Translations under genes and position numbers: made by a program
Notes under the pieces: generated by a model
What the model saw: only the letters and a program-made list of their open reading frames with translations
Told to the model about the DNA's origin: nothing
The model's database searches: none
Assembly (NCBI GenBank): GCA_030762895.1
Contig: JAUPTC010000068.1
Span: 62,001 to 126,000, forward strand
Direction of reading: 5' to 3'
From: Sophora flavescens
Lineage: Eukaryota > Streptophyta > Magnoliopsida > Fabales > Fabaceae
Length of the DNA: 64,000 bases
In this document: positions 33,872-47,388 of the stretch, one piece after another
Layout: every line of letters starts with the position of its first letter
How positions within the stretch are numbered: the first letter of the stretch is position 1

Positions 33872-34817
33872 TGATGACAACCAACTTGTGGTTGCCTTGA
33901 AATGATCTTTTTTGATTGAAATTCGTTTAGTGTTGTGCCACTTTGGTTCAAGAGCAAAGACCAAATCAATTTCAGATTTAAGTAACAAAACAAAAGTTGA
34001 AGAAGAAAGAGGAAAGTGGAAGAGATAGAGATGATGAAGGCGCCACAAACAATGGAAATTGTTTGATAAGCCAAGTGATGTTCGCCACAAGAATTTGGAG
34101 ATTCTTGATAAGAACTCAATCTTGGTTCAACCAAGAACTTAGGAGAAACACTTCTCACTAATTTGGATAAATTCCAACAACATCAAACTTGTCATTTCAT
34201 ATGAATTTTCGTTTTACATATAGTATGGCAGCCAAACTCTTGGCATCCAAAGATAAAATGAAACCTCCACTTGAATAGCCTAATTATGATGCTAATAATT
34301 CACTTAAGACTAATTCTAATTCAGCCACCAAATGAAAAAAACGAAATTCCAACTTAAATCCCACTTGAATAGCTACCAAAAACCATCAAGGCAGCCACCA
34401 AGCCATAACTCTCATTATTGTGGGTGTTACACTTGCTTCTCACATTAAAAGTGTAACTCCCACAATTTACAACTTTTATTCTCACCATAAAACACTCAAA
34501 ATTCAAACTCCTAACAACTAGAAACATCCAAATTCGTGTAGAATATGCTAGGGACCCCACTTGCATGATTCTTCACTTATTTATTGAAAAATAATAAACT
34601 AAAATGACTTGGACCTTGAACCAAATCAGCCCCACTTCATGCTTCCTCCATTTGAATGAGCAAAGTTGTGCATTTGGGCTAATTTGACTTGAACTTGGGC
34701 TTATGTCCATTAAGAGAATCAACATTGGAGTTAAAGCTTCTTTGAACTATGCTCCAAATTGGGCTCACATCATCTTTGTTGAAATGTTGTAGACTTGCCC
34801 CTCCTTGGCTCATATCA
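33872..34817 (-). repeat. Unit 2 LTR 7
   Basis: 946 bp, complete and nearly identical to LTR 1. Confidence 0.9.
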
Positions 34818-35885
34818 TACCCTCCTTCTTTAAGAAAATTCGTCCTCGAATTTATTACTTCAATCCCTACATCAAATGAAAAGACATAGATGGCATATTG
34901 AAAGTAAGAAAATATCAAAGACTTTTTTTTATTCTCCTTACAGCATGCAATAGCCCATATCTGCTAGAATGGACCCTTGATTTCCTTTTATTGGGAAACC
35001 TTTTATTCTTTTTATGTTCACACACCCAACCTCCGGATCAAATGGAAATTGATAGAAATCATCAAATGTCGCAATTGGGTGTAACAAATTTCCATCTTGT
35101 ACTATCAACATTCCAACACATTCATAGCCAAGATAATGAATTATGAGCAAAAAATTATATCTCTTATGAAATTCTAATTTCAAGTTTACATTTCTTGGCT
35201 TGAACAAGGTCATACAAGAAAATGTACTTTCTCTTTTAAAAGATTTCCAAGAAAGTTGAGCATCATGGACATTTTCTTCATTACAAACAAGGTTTGGCCT
35301 TTCGTGAAATAAGACAATCCTTTCAAACACATTAGAACCATCATATAAAAGCTTCAAAGAATTTGGAAGAATGGGTAGAGTAAAAAGAGGAATAGTAGTT
35401 AACCCATCAATTATCATGACATGCAAACCCTTTGAGCTCATAACAAACCTCAAGATGCTAACTTTATTTTGTTCAAAAGAATATGTGAGCAAGTTAGCAA
35501 ACAAACTTTCTTTATGAAATCCAACATGTTCCTCAAAATTTTTGTGATAAATCAAGTGATTATTAGAAAGCATAACAACACATTTATCAAGGAATTCATT
35601 TAAATCTTGGTTTATAATTCTCAAATCAATCTTAGGAAGATGATACGAGTCATGCAATTCATCAAGCAAAATTTCATTCCCATCAAATGTAGAAGAAAAA
35701 CAAGACCCATGCAATTTACCAAATTTTGTGTTAAGATACCCATAATTTTGGGAAACCATGAAAGTTCCCAAACAATGGGGTACTTCCCTTGGGATTATCT
35801 CTTCCATTATGGTGGTTGTCTTGCAAACTTCCATTGGAGGAACATCTTTGATTTCCTTCAAAAGAGAATCAACACAAGTAGGCAA
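34679..35885 (-). pseudogene. Unit 2 copy 8: second reading frame, broken near its end
   Basis: 315 codons are open (34938-35885), through the A-run that breaks copies 1, 4, 6 and 7. One G missing in CTCCGGATC near 35034 then shifts the frame before the tail, which is at 34679-34918. Confidence 0.65.
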
Positions 35886-36073
35886 AGAGTTAGGAAAAAC
35901 ATCAAAACAATCATTTTCTTTTTCCTCCTCACTTTTTGTTTTGCCCTCTTCTTTTTCTTTTCTCTCATTTTTTTTCTTACTCTCATCTTTTTCATTCTCT
36001 TTTACTTCAATTTTACTCTCAATTCTTACTTCATTCCTTTCACTCTTTTTTTCACTCTTTTTCCCATTCTCAT

Positions 36074-36673
36074 TTACTTTCTTTTCTTCTCTCTCTTTTG
36101 TTTTCTCTCTTGCTCTCCCAAATTTGGATAGACTTCCAAAGTTTTCTTTTCATGAGTACTTGCTAAAGACACCGTAGAGGTTGAGGTGTTGCCCTCTTTC
36201 TTTGACTTGTTGTGAAGAACTTCATGGTAATGGTTTGGAGCATGTCTTCTCCTCATGATTTTTTTCATTTCGGCCCAAGTCTCAATAGGCTTCACATGTC
36301 TTCTTTCTTTTTGCAATTCACTCCACCAAACATGTGCATAGTCTTTAAGTTGGAGAGATGCTACCTTCACTTTGTTTCTTTCATTGTATGAGTTAGATTG
36401 AAATAATTGCTCCATCTTCATCTCCCATTTCAAATAGACTTGAGGATCATTCTTCCCATGAAATGTAGAGACTTTGACCTCGACCCCTTCAATTTCTCTA
36501 TCAAGCCTCCTTTCTCTATCCTCACGATTTTGAAGGATGGTAAGATGTCTATCATACTTGGCTTGCATTTGCTCCATTTGCCTTTGAATATTTTGAATTT
36601 GAGTGGCCATTGTAGCATGAAGAGATGAGTACTTTGGAGAGAATGGAGGATTATCTTCATGGACTGCCATCAT
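36074..36673 (-). CDS. Unit 2 copy 8: Gag (199 aa, tail frameshifted)
   Basis: Complete Gag domain from the ATG at 36673. It is shortened by the same single-T loss near 36100 as copy 2. The A7 run of the overlap has eight A here. Confidence 0.8.
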   Translation of the reverse strand: MMAVHEDNPPFSPKYSSLHATMATQIQNIQRQMEQMQAKYDRHLTILQNREDRERRLDREIEGVEVKVSTFHGKNDPQVYLKWEMKMEQLFQSNSYNERNKVKVASLQLKDYAHVWWSELQKERRHVKPIETWAEMKKIMRRRHAPNHYHEVLHNKSKKEGNTSTSTVSLASTHEKKTLEVYPNLGEQERKQKREKKRK

Positions 36674-37299
36674 TTGAACACACAAGATCAAAATATAACA
36701 AGAAATTATAAAATTCCTCACTACACTCCCTCACTTGTGCACTGAATGAATTTTCTCTCTAATGGCTTTTTCCACACAAAATGTATTTTTTTTTTTCACT
36801 CTTGCCTTTTTCCTCTCAAATGTTCTCCTTGAGTTCTTAGAGGAATCAAGACAACAAACACAAAAATTCCAAAATCAAGCAACAAAAATCACAAAAACTT
36901 AGCAAACAATGGAACAAGAAAAGAAAGGCTAGAAAGGAAAAGGTTTGGAATAAGGAAATAAAGGAAAGAAGGGAAATATTTTCTAGAACACAAATTGCCC
37001 AAATAGAACTTTCTCCTCTCTTTTCTCCAAGACTTCAAGAACAATTTTTTTTTATATAATTTTCGCCCAGATTTTTTTTTTTTTTTTTAACTTTGAAGAG
37101 AAGAATCAAACTTGTACACTTGTGTATGATCAAACAATAGCCACGAATTTTTTTCCCTTCAAAACTGAATCAAAGTAGTAATTTTTTTTTGTTGGTTTTT
37201 CTTTTAGAAAGAAAAGAACAAAATGGTGTAGAAGAAGAACAAAGAAGAAAACGAAAATCACAACACAATTTCAATCAAAGCCTGAGCTTTGATACCAAA

Positions 37300-38245
37300 T
37301 GATGACAACCAACTTGTGGTTGCCTTGAAATGATCTTTTTTGATTGAAATTCGTTTAGTGTTGTGCCACTTTGGTTCAAGAGCAAAGACCAAATCAATTT
37401 CAGATTTAAGTAACAAAACAAAAGTTGAAGAAGAAAGAGGAAAGTGGAAGAGATAGAGATGATGAAGGCGCCACAAACAATGGAAATTGTTTGATAAGCC
37501 AAGTGATGTTCGCCACAAGAATTTGGAGATTCTTGATAAGAACTCAATCTTGGTTCAACCAAGAACTTAGGAGAAACACTTCTCACTAATTTGGATAAAT
37601 TCCAACAACATCAAACTTGTCATTTCATATGAATTTTCGTTTTACATATAGTATGGCAGCCAAACTCTTGGCATCCAAAGATAAAATGAAACCTCCACTT
37701 GAATAGCCTAATTATGATGCTAATAATTCACTTAAGACTAATTCTAATTCAGCCACCAAATGAAAAAAACGAAATTCCAACTTAAATCCCACTTGAATAG
37801 CTACCAAAAACCATCAAGGCAGCCACCAAGCCATAACTCTCATTATTGTGGGTGTTACACTTGCTTCTCACATTAAAAGTGTAACTCCCACAATTTACAA
37901 CTTTTATTCTCACCATAAAACACTCAAAATTCAAACTCCTAACAACTAGAAACATCCAAATTCGTGTAGAATATGCTAGGGACCCCACTTGCATGATTCT
38001 TCACTTATTTATTGAAAAATAATAAACTAAAATGACTTGGACCTTGAACCAAATCAGCCCCACTTCATGCTTCCTCCATTTGAATGAGCAAAGTTGTGCA
38101 TTTGGGCTAATTTGACTTGAACTTGGGCTTATGTCCATTAAGAGAATCAACATTGGAGTTAAAGCTTCTTTGAACTATGCTCCAAATTGGGCTCACATCA
38201 TCTTTGTTGAAATGTTGTAGACTTGCCCCTCCTTGGCTCATATCA
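37300..38245 (-). repeat. Unit 2 LTR 8
   Basis: 946 bp. It is the last LTR that is indistinguishable by eye from LTR 1. Small indels become frequent downstream of here. Confidence 0.9.
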
Positions 38246-39481
38246 TACCCTCCTTCTTTAAGAAAATTCGTCCTCGAATTTATTACTTCAATCCCTACAT
38301 CAAATGAAAAGACATAGATGGCATATTGAAAGTAAGAAAATATCAAAGACTTTTTTTTTTATTCTCCTTACAGCATGCAATAGCCCATATCTGCTAGAAT
38401 GGACCCTTGATTTCCTTTTATTGGGAAACCTTTTATTCTTTTTATGTTCACACACCCAACCTCCGGGATCAAATGGAAATTGATAGAAATCATCAAATGT
38501 CGTAATTGGGTGTAACAAATTTCCATCTTGTACTATCAACATTCCAACACATTCATAGCCAAGATAATGAAATATGAGCAAAAAATTATATCTCTTATGA
38601 AATTCTAATTTCAAGTTTACATTTCTTGGCTTGAACAAGGTCATACAAGAAAATGTACTTTCTCTTTAAAAGATTTCCAAGAAAGTTGAGCATCATGGAC
38701 ATTTTCTTCATTACAAACAAGGTTTGGCCTTTCGTGAAATAAGACAATCCTTTCAAACACATTAGAACCATCATATAAAAGCTTCAAAGAATTTGAAGAA
38801 TGGGTAGAGTAAAAGAGGAATAGTAGTTAACCCATCAATTATCATGACATGCAAACCCTTTGAGCTCATAACAAACCTCAAGATGCTAACTTTATTTTGT
38901 TCAAAAGAATATGTGAGCAAGTTAGCAAACAAACTTTCTTTATGAAATCCAACATGTTCCTCAAAATTTTTGTGATAAATCAAGTGATTATTAGAAAGCA
39001 TAACAACACATTTATCAAGGAATCCATTTAAATCTTGGTTTATAATTCTCAAATCAATCTTAGGAAGATGATACGAGTCATGCAATTCATCAAGCAAAAT
39101 TCTCATTCCCATCAAATGTAGAAGAAAAACAAGACCCATGCAATTTACCAAATTTTGTGTTAAGATACCCATAATTTTGGGAAACCATGAAAGTTCCCAA
39201 ACAATGGGGTACTTCCTTGGGATTATCTCTTCCATTATGGTGGTTGTCTTGCAAACTTCCATTGGAGGAACATCTTTGATTTCCTTCAAAAGAGAATCAA
39301 CACAAGTAGGCAAAGAGTTAGGAAAAACATCAAAACAATCATTTTCTTTTTCCTCCTCACTTTTTGTTTTGCCCTCTTCTTTTTCTTTTCTCATTTTTTT
39401 CTTACTCTCATCTTTTTCATTCTCTTTTACTTCAATTTTACTCTCAATTCTTACTTCATTCCTTTCACTCTTTTTTTTCAC
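38107..39481 (-). pseudogene. Unit 2 copy 9: second frame, here fused with the Lys/Glu-rich tail of Gag
   Basis: From 39481 to 38771 one frame runs from the Lys/Glu-rich region through FDVFPNSLPTC into the second product without interruption, because of small deletions upstream (near 39392). This is the only copy where the two parts are read together as written. Extra and missing bases near 39103, 39215, 38794 and 38812 disrupt the rest. Segments 38300-38644 and 38107-38346 hold the C-terminal parts. Confidence 0.6.
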
Positions 39482-39498
39482 TCTTTTCCCATTCTCAT

Positions 39499-40096
39499 TT
39501 ACTTTCTTTCTTTCTCTCTCTTTTGTTTTCTCTCTTGCTCTCCCAAATTTGGATAGACTTCCAAAGTTTTCTTTTCATGAGTACTTGCTAAAGACACCGT
39601 AGAGGTTGAGGTGTTGCCCTCTTTCTTTGACTTGTTGTGAAGAACTTCATGGTAATGGTTTGGAGCATGTCTTCTCCTCATGATTTTTTTCATTTCGGCC
39701 CAAGTCTCAATAGGCTTCACATGTCTTCTTTCTTTTGCAATTCACTCCACCAAACATGTGCATAGTCTTTAAGTTGAGAGATGCTACCTTCACTTTGTTT
39801 CTTTCATTGTATGAGTTAGATTGAAATAATTGCTCCATCTTCATCTCCCATTTCAAATAGACTTGAGGATCATTCTTCCCATGAAATGTAGAGACTTTGA
39901 CCTCGACCCCTTCAATTTCTCTATCAAGCCTCCTTTCTCTATCCTCACGATTTTGAAGGATGGTAAGATGTCTATCATACTTGGCTTGCATTTGCTCCAT
40001 TTGCCTTTGAATATTTTGAATTTGAGTGGCCATTGTAGCATGAAGAGATGAGTACTTTGGAGAGAATGGAGGATTATCTTCATGGACTGCCATCAT
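39499..40096 (-). pseudogene. Unit 2 copy 9: Gag, frameshifted within the domain
   Basis: The start at 40096 and the first 91 residues are normal. One G missing near 39775 and one T missing near 39735 shift and then restore the frame around the WWSEL motif. The rest is at 39499-39720. Confidence 0.78.
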
Positions 40097-40696
40097 TTGA
40101 ACACACAAGATCAAAATATAACAAGAAATTATAAAATTCCTCACTACACTCCCTCACTTGTGCAATCGAATGAATTTACTCTCTAATGGCTTTTTCCACA
40201 CAAAATGTATTTTTTTTTTCACTCTTGCCTTTTTCCTCTCAAATGTTCTCCTTGAGTTCTTAGAGGAATCAAGACAACAAACACAAAAATTCCAAAATCA
40301 AGCAACAAAAATCACAAAAAATTAGCAAACAATGGAACAAGAAAAGAAAGGCTAAGGAAAGGAAAGAAGGGAAATATTTTCTAGAACACAAATTGCCCAA
40401 ATAGAACTTTCTCCTCTCTTTTTCCAAGACTTCAAGAACAATTTTTTTTTTATAATTTTTGCCCAGATTTTTTTTTTTTTTTTTTTTTAACTTTGAAGAG
40501 AAGAATCAAACTTGTACACTTGTGTATGATCAAACAATAGCCACGAATTTTTTTCCCTTCAAAACTGAATCAAAGTAGTAATTTTTTTGTTGGTTTTTCT
40601 TTTAGAAAGAAAAGAACAAAATGGTGTAGAAGAAGAACAAAGAAGAAAACGAAAATCACAACACAATTCCAATCAAAGCCTGAGCTTTGATACAAA

Positions 40697-41642
40697 TGAT
40701 GACAACCAACTTGTGGTTGCCTTGAAATGATCTTTTTTGATTGAAATTCGTTTAGTGTTGTGCCACTTTTGGTTCAAGAGCAAAGACCAAATCAATTTCA
40801 GATTTAAGTAACAAAACAAAAGTTGAAGAAGAAAGAGGAAAGTGGAAGAGATAGAGATGATGAAGGCGCCACAAACAATGGAAATTGTTTGATAAGCCAA
40901 GTGATGTTCGCCACAAGAATTTCGGAGATTCTTGATAAGAACTCAATCTTGGTTCAACCAAGAACTTAGGAGAAACACTCTCACTAATTTGGATAAATTC
41001 CAACAACATCAAACTTGTCATTTCATATGAATTTTCGTTTTACATATAGTATGGCAGCCAAACCTCTTGGCATCCAAAGATAAAATGAAACCTCCACTTG
41101 AATAGCCTAATTATGATGCTAATAATTCACTTAAGACTAATTCTAATTCAGCCACCAAATGAAAAAAACGAAATTCCAACTTAAATCCCACTTGAATAGC
41201 TACCAAAAACCATCAAGGCAGCCACCAGGCCATAACTCTCATTATTGTAGGTGTTACACTTGCTTCTCACATTAAAAGTGTAACTCCCACAATTTACAAC
41301 TTTTATTCTCACCATAAAACACTCAAAATTCAAACTCCTAACAACTAGAAACATCCAAATTCTGTAGAATATGCTAGGGACCCCACTTGCATGATTCTTC
41401 ACTTATTTATTGAAAATAATAAACTAAAATGACTTGGACCTTGAACCAAATCAGCCCCACTTCATGCTTCCTCCATTTGAATGAGCAAAGTTGTGCATTT
41501 GGGCTAATTTGACTTGAACTTGGGCTTATGTCCATTAAGAGAATCAACATTGGAGTTGAAGCTTCTTTGAACTATGCTCCAAATTGGGCTCACATCATAT
41601 TTGTTGAAATGTTGTAGACTTGCCCCTCCTTGGCTCATATCA
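40697..41642 (-). repeat. Unit 2 LTR 9
   Basis: 946 bp with scattered single-base indels (for example near 40768, 40923, 40979 and 41063). The hairpin has one lost pair (GTAGG near 41247). Confidence 0.88.
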
Positions 41643-43469
41643 TACCCTCCTTCTTTAAGAAAATTCGTCCTCGAATTTATTACTTCAATCCCTACATCAA
41701 ATGAAAAGACATAGATGGCATATTGAAAGTAAGAAAATATCAAAGACTTTTTTTTTATTCTCCTTACAGCATGCAATAGCCTACATCTACTAGAATGGAC
41801 CCCTTGATTTCCCTTTTATTGGGAAACCTTTTATTCTTTTTATGTTCACACACCCAACCTCCGGGATCAAATGGAAATTGATAGAAATCATCAAATGTCG
41901 CAATTGGGTAAACAAATTTCCATCTTGTACTATCAATATTCCAACACATTCATAGCCAAGATAATGAATTATGAGTAAAAATTATATCTCTTATGAAATT
42001 CTAATTTCAAGTTTACATTTCTGGCTTGAATAAGGTCATACAAGAAAATGTACTTTCTTTTAAAAGATTTCCAAGAAAGTTGAGCATCATGGACATTTTC
42101 TTCATTACAAACAAGGTTTGGCCTTTCGTGAAATAAGACAATCCTTCAAACACATCAGAACCATCATATAAAAGCTTCAAAGAATTTGGAAGAATGGGTA
42201 GAGTAAAAGAGGAATAGGAGGTAACCCATCAACTATCATGACATGCAAAACCCTTTGAGCTCACAACAAACCTCAAGATGCTAACTTGATTTTGTTCAAA
42301 AGAATATGTGAGCAAGTTAGCAAACAAACTTTCTCTGTGAAATCCAACATGTTCTCAAAATTTTTGTGATAAATCAAGTGATATTAGAAAGCATAACAAA
42401 CACATTTATCAAGGACCCATTTAAATCTTGGTTTATAATTCTCAAATCAATCTTAGAAGATGATACGTAGTCATGCAATTCATCAAGCAAAATTTCATTT
42501 CCATCAAATGTAGAAGAAAACAAGACCCATGCAATTTACCAAATCTTATGTTAAGATACCCATAATTTTGGGAAACCATGAAAGTTCCCAAACAATGGGT
42601 ACTTCCCCTTTGGGATTATCTCTTCCATTATGGTGGTTGTCTTGCAAACTTCCACTGAGGAACATCTTTGATTTCCTTCAAAAGAGAATCACACAAGTAG
42701 GGAAAGAGTTAGGAAAAACATCAAACAATCATTTTCTTTTTCCTCCTCACTTTTGTTTTGCCCTTCTTTTTTCTTTTTTTTCTCTCATTTTTTCTTACTC
42801 TCATCTTTTCATTCTCTTTTACTTCAATTTTACCTCAATTTTACTTCTTCCTTTTCACCTTTTTTTTCACTCTTTTTTCCATTCTCATTTACTTCTTTCT
42901 TTTCTCTCTTTTGTTTTCTCTTGCTCTCCCCAAATTTGGATAGACTTCCAAATTTTCTTTTCATGAGTACTTGCCAAAGACACCGTAGAGGTTGAGGTGT
43001 TGCCCTTCTTTGACTTGTTGTGAAGAACTTCATGGTAATGGTTTCGAGCATGTCTTCTCCTCATGATTTTTTCATTTCGTCCAAGTCCCAATAGCGTACA
43101 TGTCTTCTTTCTTTTGCAATTCACTCCACCAAAATGTGCATAGTCTTTAGGTCGAGAGATGCCACCTCACTTTGTTTCTTCCATTGTATGAGTTAGATTG
43201 AAATACTTGCTCCATCTTCATCTCCCATTTCAAATAGACTTGAGGATCATTCTTCACATGAAATGTAGAGACTTTGACCTCACCCCTTCAATTGCCTCTC
43301 TTTCCCCTTTTCTATCACGATTATTTGAGAAGGATGGTAAGATGTCTATCATACTTGGTTGGTATTTGCTCCATTTGCCTTTGAATATTTTGAATTTGGA
43401 GTGGCCATAGAAGCATGAAGAGATGAGTACTTTGGAGAATGGAGGATTATCTTCATGGACTGCCATCAT
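41643..43469 (-). pseudogene. Unit 2 copy 10: degenerate Gag and second frame
   Basis: Gag starts at the ATG at 43469, but the frame is lost within about 100 codons. Fragments of Gag, of the Lys/Glu-rich part and of the second frame follow in all three frames. Roughly half of the differences from copies 1-8 are one- or two-base indels. The copy is transitional: it carries mostly left-type variants, but its leader has GTTTTTGTTTTAG (near 43957) like the copies to its right. Confidence 0.72.
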
Positions 43470-44057
43470 TTGAACACACAAGATCAAAATATAACAAGAA
43501 ATTATAAAATTCCTCACTACACTCCTCACTTGTGCACTCGACCAATTTTTCTCTAACGGCTTTTCCACACAAAATGTATTTCATTTTTTTCACTCTTGCC
43601 TTTTTCTCTCAAATGTTCTCCTCCTTGAGTCCTTAGAGGAATCAAGACAACAAATACAAAAATTCCAAAATCAACAAAAATCACAAAAATTAGCAAACAA
43701 TGAAAGCAGAAAAGAAAGGCTGAAGGAAAGGAAAGAAGCGGAAATATTTTCGAACACAAATTGCCCAATGAACTTTCTCCTCTCTTCTCCAAGACTTCAA
43801 GAACAACTTCTTATATAATTTTCACCAGATTTTTTTTTTTTTTTTTATAACTTCGAGTAGAAGAATCAAACTTGTACACTCTGTATGGATCAAACAATAG
43901 CCACGATTTTTCCCTTCAAAACTGAATCAAAGTAGTAATTTTTTTTTTTGTTGGTTTTTGTTTTAGAAAGAAAAGAACAAAATTTGGGTGTAGAAGTAGA
44001 ACAAAGAAGAAAACGAAATCACAACACAATTTCAATCAAACCTGAGCTGATACCAAA

Positions 44058-44988
44058 TGATGACAACCAACTCTGTGGTTACTTTGAAATGATCTTTTTG
44101 ATTGAAATTCATTTAGTAAGAGCCACTTTGGTTCAAGAACAAAGACCAAACAATTCCAGATTTAAGTAAACAAAACAAAGTTGAAGAAGAAGAGGAAAGT
44201 GGAAGAGATAGAGAGGATGAAGGCGCCACAAACAATGGAAATTGTTTGATAAGCCAAGTGATGTTCAACACAAGAATTTGGAGATTCTTGATAAGAACTC
44301 AATCTTGGTTCAACCAAGAACTTAGGAGAAACACTTCTCACTAATTTGGATAAATTCCAACAACATCAAACTTGTTATTCGACATGAATTTTCTCGTTTC
44401 ATATAGTATGGCAGCCAAACTCTTGGCATCCAAAGATAAAATGAACCCTCCACTTGAATAGCCTAATTATGATGCTAATAATTCCCACTTAAGACTAATT
44501 CTAATTCAGCCACCAAAATGAAAAAAACGAAATTCCAACTTAAATCCCACTTGAATACTACCAAACCATCAAGGCAGCCACTAGCCATAACTCTCATTAT
44601 CATGTGGTGGAATAACTTGCTTCCCACATTAAAAGTAACTCCCACAATTTACAAACTTTTATTCTCACCATAAAACACCCAAAATTCAAAACTCCTAACA
44701 ACTAGAAACATCCAAATTCGTGCAGAATATGCTAGGGACCCCACTTGCATGATTCTTCACTATTTATTGAAAATAATAAAACTAAAATGACTTGACCTTG
44801 AACCAAATCAGCCCCACTTCATGCTTCCTCCATTTGAATGAGCAATAGTGCATTTGGGCTAATTTGACTTGAACTTGGCTTATGTCCATTAAGAGAATCA
44901 ACATTGAGTCAAAGCTTTAAACTACGCCCCAAGTTGGGCTCACATCATCTTTGGTGAAATGTCAGACTTGCCCTCCTGGCTCATATCA
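44058..44988 (-). repeat. Unit 2 LTR 10, diverged
   Basis: About 931 bp. The ends are recognisable, and the hairpin is destroyed near 44605. It mixes left-type (TGATGCTAATAATTC) and right-type (CTTGTTATT) variants, so the subfamily boundary lies around here. Confidence 0.82.
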
Positions 44989-46790
44989 TACCTCCTTCTT
45001 AAGAAAATCTGCCCTCGAATTCATTACTAATCAATCCTACATCAAATGAAAGACATAGATGGCATATTGAAAGTAAGAAAATATCAAAGACTTTTTTTTT
45101 TTATTTATTCTCCCAATATGCAACAGCCCATATCTGCTAGAATGGACCCTCGATTTTTATTGGGAAACCTTTTATTCTTTTTTATGTTCACACACCCAAC
45201 CTCCGGAGCAAATGGAAATTGATAGAAATCATCAAATGTCGCAACTAAGTGTCAAATTTCCATCTTGTACTATCAACATTCCAACACATTCATAGCCAAG
45301 ATAATGAATTATGACCAAAAATTATATCTCTTATGAAATTCTAATTTCAAGTTTACATTTCTGGCTTGAACAAGGTACACAAGAAAATGTATTTTCTTTA
45401 AAAGATTTCCACAAAGTTGAGCATCATGGACATTTTCTTCGATCACAAAATATGTTTGCCTTTCGGGAAATAAAGACAACCCTTTCAAACACATTAGAAC
45501 CATCATATAAAAGCTTCAAAGAATTTGGAAGAATGGGTAGAGTTAAAAGAGGAATAGTAGTTAACCCATCAATTATCATGACATGCAAAACCCTTTGAGC
45601 TATAACAAACCTCAAGATGCTAACTTTTATTTTGTTCAAAAGAATATGTGAGCAAGTTAGCAAACAAACTTTCTTTATGAACCAACATGTTCCTCAAATT
45701 TTTGGGATAACTCGCGATTATTAGAAAGCATAACCAACACATTTATCAAGGAATTCATTAAAATCTTGGTTTATAATTCTCAAATCAATCTAGAAGATGA
45801 TACGTGAGCCATGCAATTCATCAAGCAAAATTCTCATTCCCATCAAATGTAGAAGAAAACAAGACTCACGCAACTTAATAAATTTTTGCAGATACCTATA
45901 TTTTGGGAAACCAAGAAAGTTCCAAAACAATGGGGTACTTCCCCTCGGGATTATCTCTTCCATTATGGTGGTTGTCTTGCACCCCATTGGAGGAACACCT
46001 GATTTCAAAAGAGAATCAACAAGTAGGCAAAGAGTTAGGAAAACATCAAACAATCATTTTCTTTTTCCTCCTCACTTTTTGTTTTGCCCTCTTTCTTTTT
46101 TTTCTTTTTCTATTTTTTTTCACTCATCTTTTCATTCTTCTTTTACCACCTTTACTCTCATATTTACTCATTCCTTTCCACTCTTTTTCACTCTTTCCCA
46201 TTCTCATTTTCTTTCTTTTCTTCTCTCTTTTTTTTCTCTCTTGCTCTCCCAAATTGATAGACTTCCAAAGTTTTCTTTCATGAGTACTCACAAAGACACC
46301 GTGGTGAGGTTGAGGTGTTGTTCTCTTTCTTTGACTTGTTGTGAAGAACTTCATGGTAATGGTTTGGAGCACGTCTTCTCCTCATGATTTTCTTCATTAC
46401 AGCCCAAGTCTCAATAGGCTTCACATGTCTTCTTTCTTTTGCAATTCACTCCACCAAACATGTGCAGGGTCTTTAGTTGAGAGATGCTACCTTCACTTTG
46501 TTTCTTTCATTGTATGAGTTAGACTGAAAGAATTGCTCCATCTTCATCTCCATTTCAAACAGACTTCGAGGATCATTCTTCCCATGAAATGTAGAGACCT
46601 TGACTCGACCTTCAATTCTCTCTTCCTTCCTTATCTTATCCTCACGATTTGAAGGATGGTAAGATGTCTATCACTACTTGGCTTGCATTTGCTCCATTTG
46701 CCTTTGAATATTTTGAATTTGGAGGGCCATTATAGCATGGAAGAGATGAGTACTTTGAGAATGAGGATCATCTTCATGGACTGCCACCAT
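44989..46790 (-). pseudogene. Unit 2 copy 11: degenerate Gag and second frame
   Basis: The Gag start at 46790 is followed by many small indels. Fragments of the second frame are readable at 45424-45663 and 45309-45506, and the linker relic at 45790-46053. It has right-subfamily variants such as ATTATGACC (near 45308) for ATTATGAGC. Confidence 0.7.
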
Positions 46791-47388
46791 TTGAACACAC
46801 AAGATCAAAATATAACAAGAAATTATAAAATTCCTCACTAAACTTCTCACTTGTGCACCGAACGACTTTCTCTCTAATGGCTTTTTCACACAAAATGTAT
46901 TTTATTTTTTTCACTTGTTTTTTCCTCTCAAATGTTCTCCTTGAGTTCTTAGAGGAATCAAGACAACAAACACAAAATTCCAAAATCAGTAACAAAAATC
47001 ACAAAAAATAGCAAACAATGGAACAAGAAGGCGAAAGCAAAGGTTTAGAAAGGAAAGAAGGGAATATTTTCTTAGAATACAAATTTGCGCAAATAGAACT
47101 TTCCTCTTTCTCCAAGACTTCAAGAACACCTTTTTTTTTTTTTTTTTTATAATTTTCCATTTTTTTTTTTTTTTTATTACTTTGAAGAGGAAGAATCAAA
47201 CTTGCACACTTCTGTGTATGATCAAACAATAGCCACGAATTTTTTTCCTTCAAACTGAATCAAGTAGTAATTTTTTTGTTGGTTTTTTTTTTTTAGAAAG
47301 AAAAGAACAAATGGTGAGAAGTAGAACAAAGAAGAAAACGAAAATCACAACACAATTTCAATCAAAGCCTGAGCTATGATACAACAAA

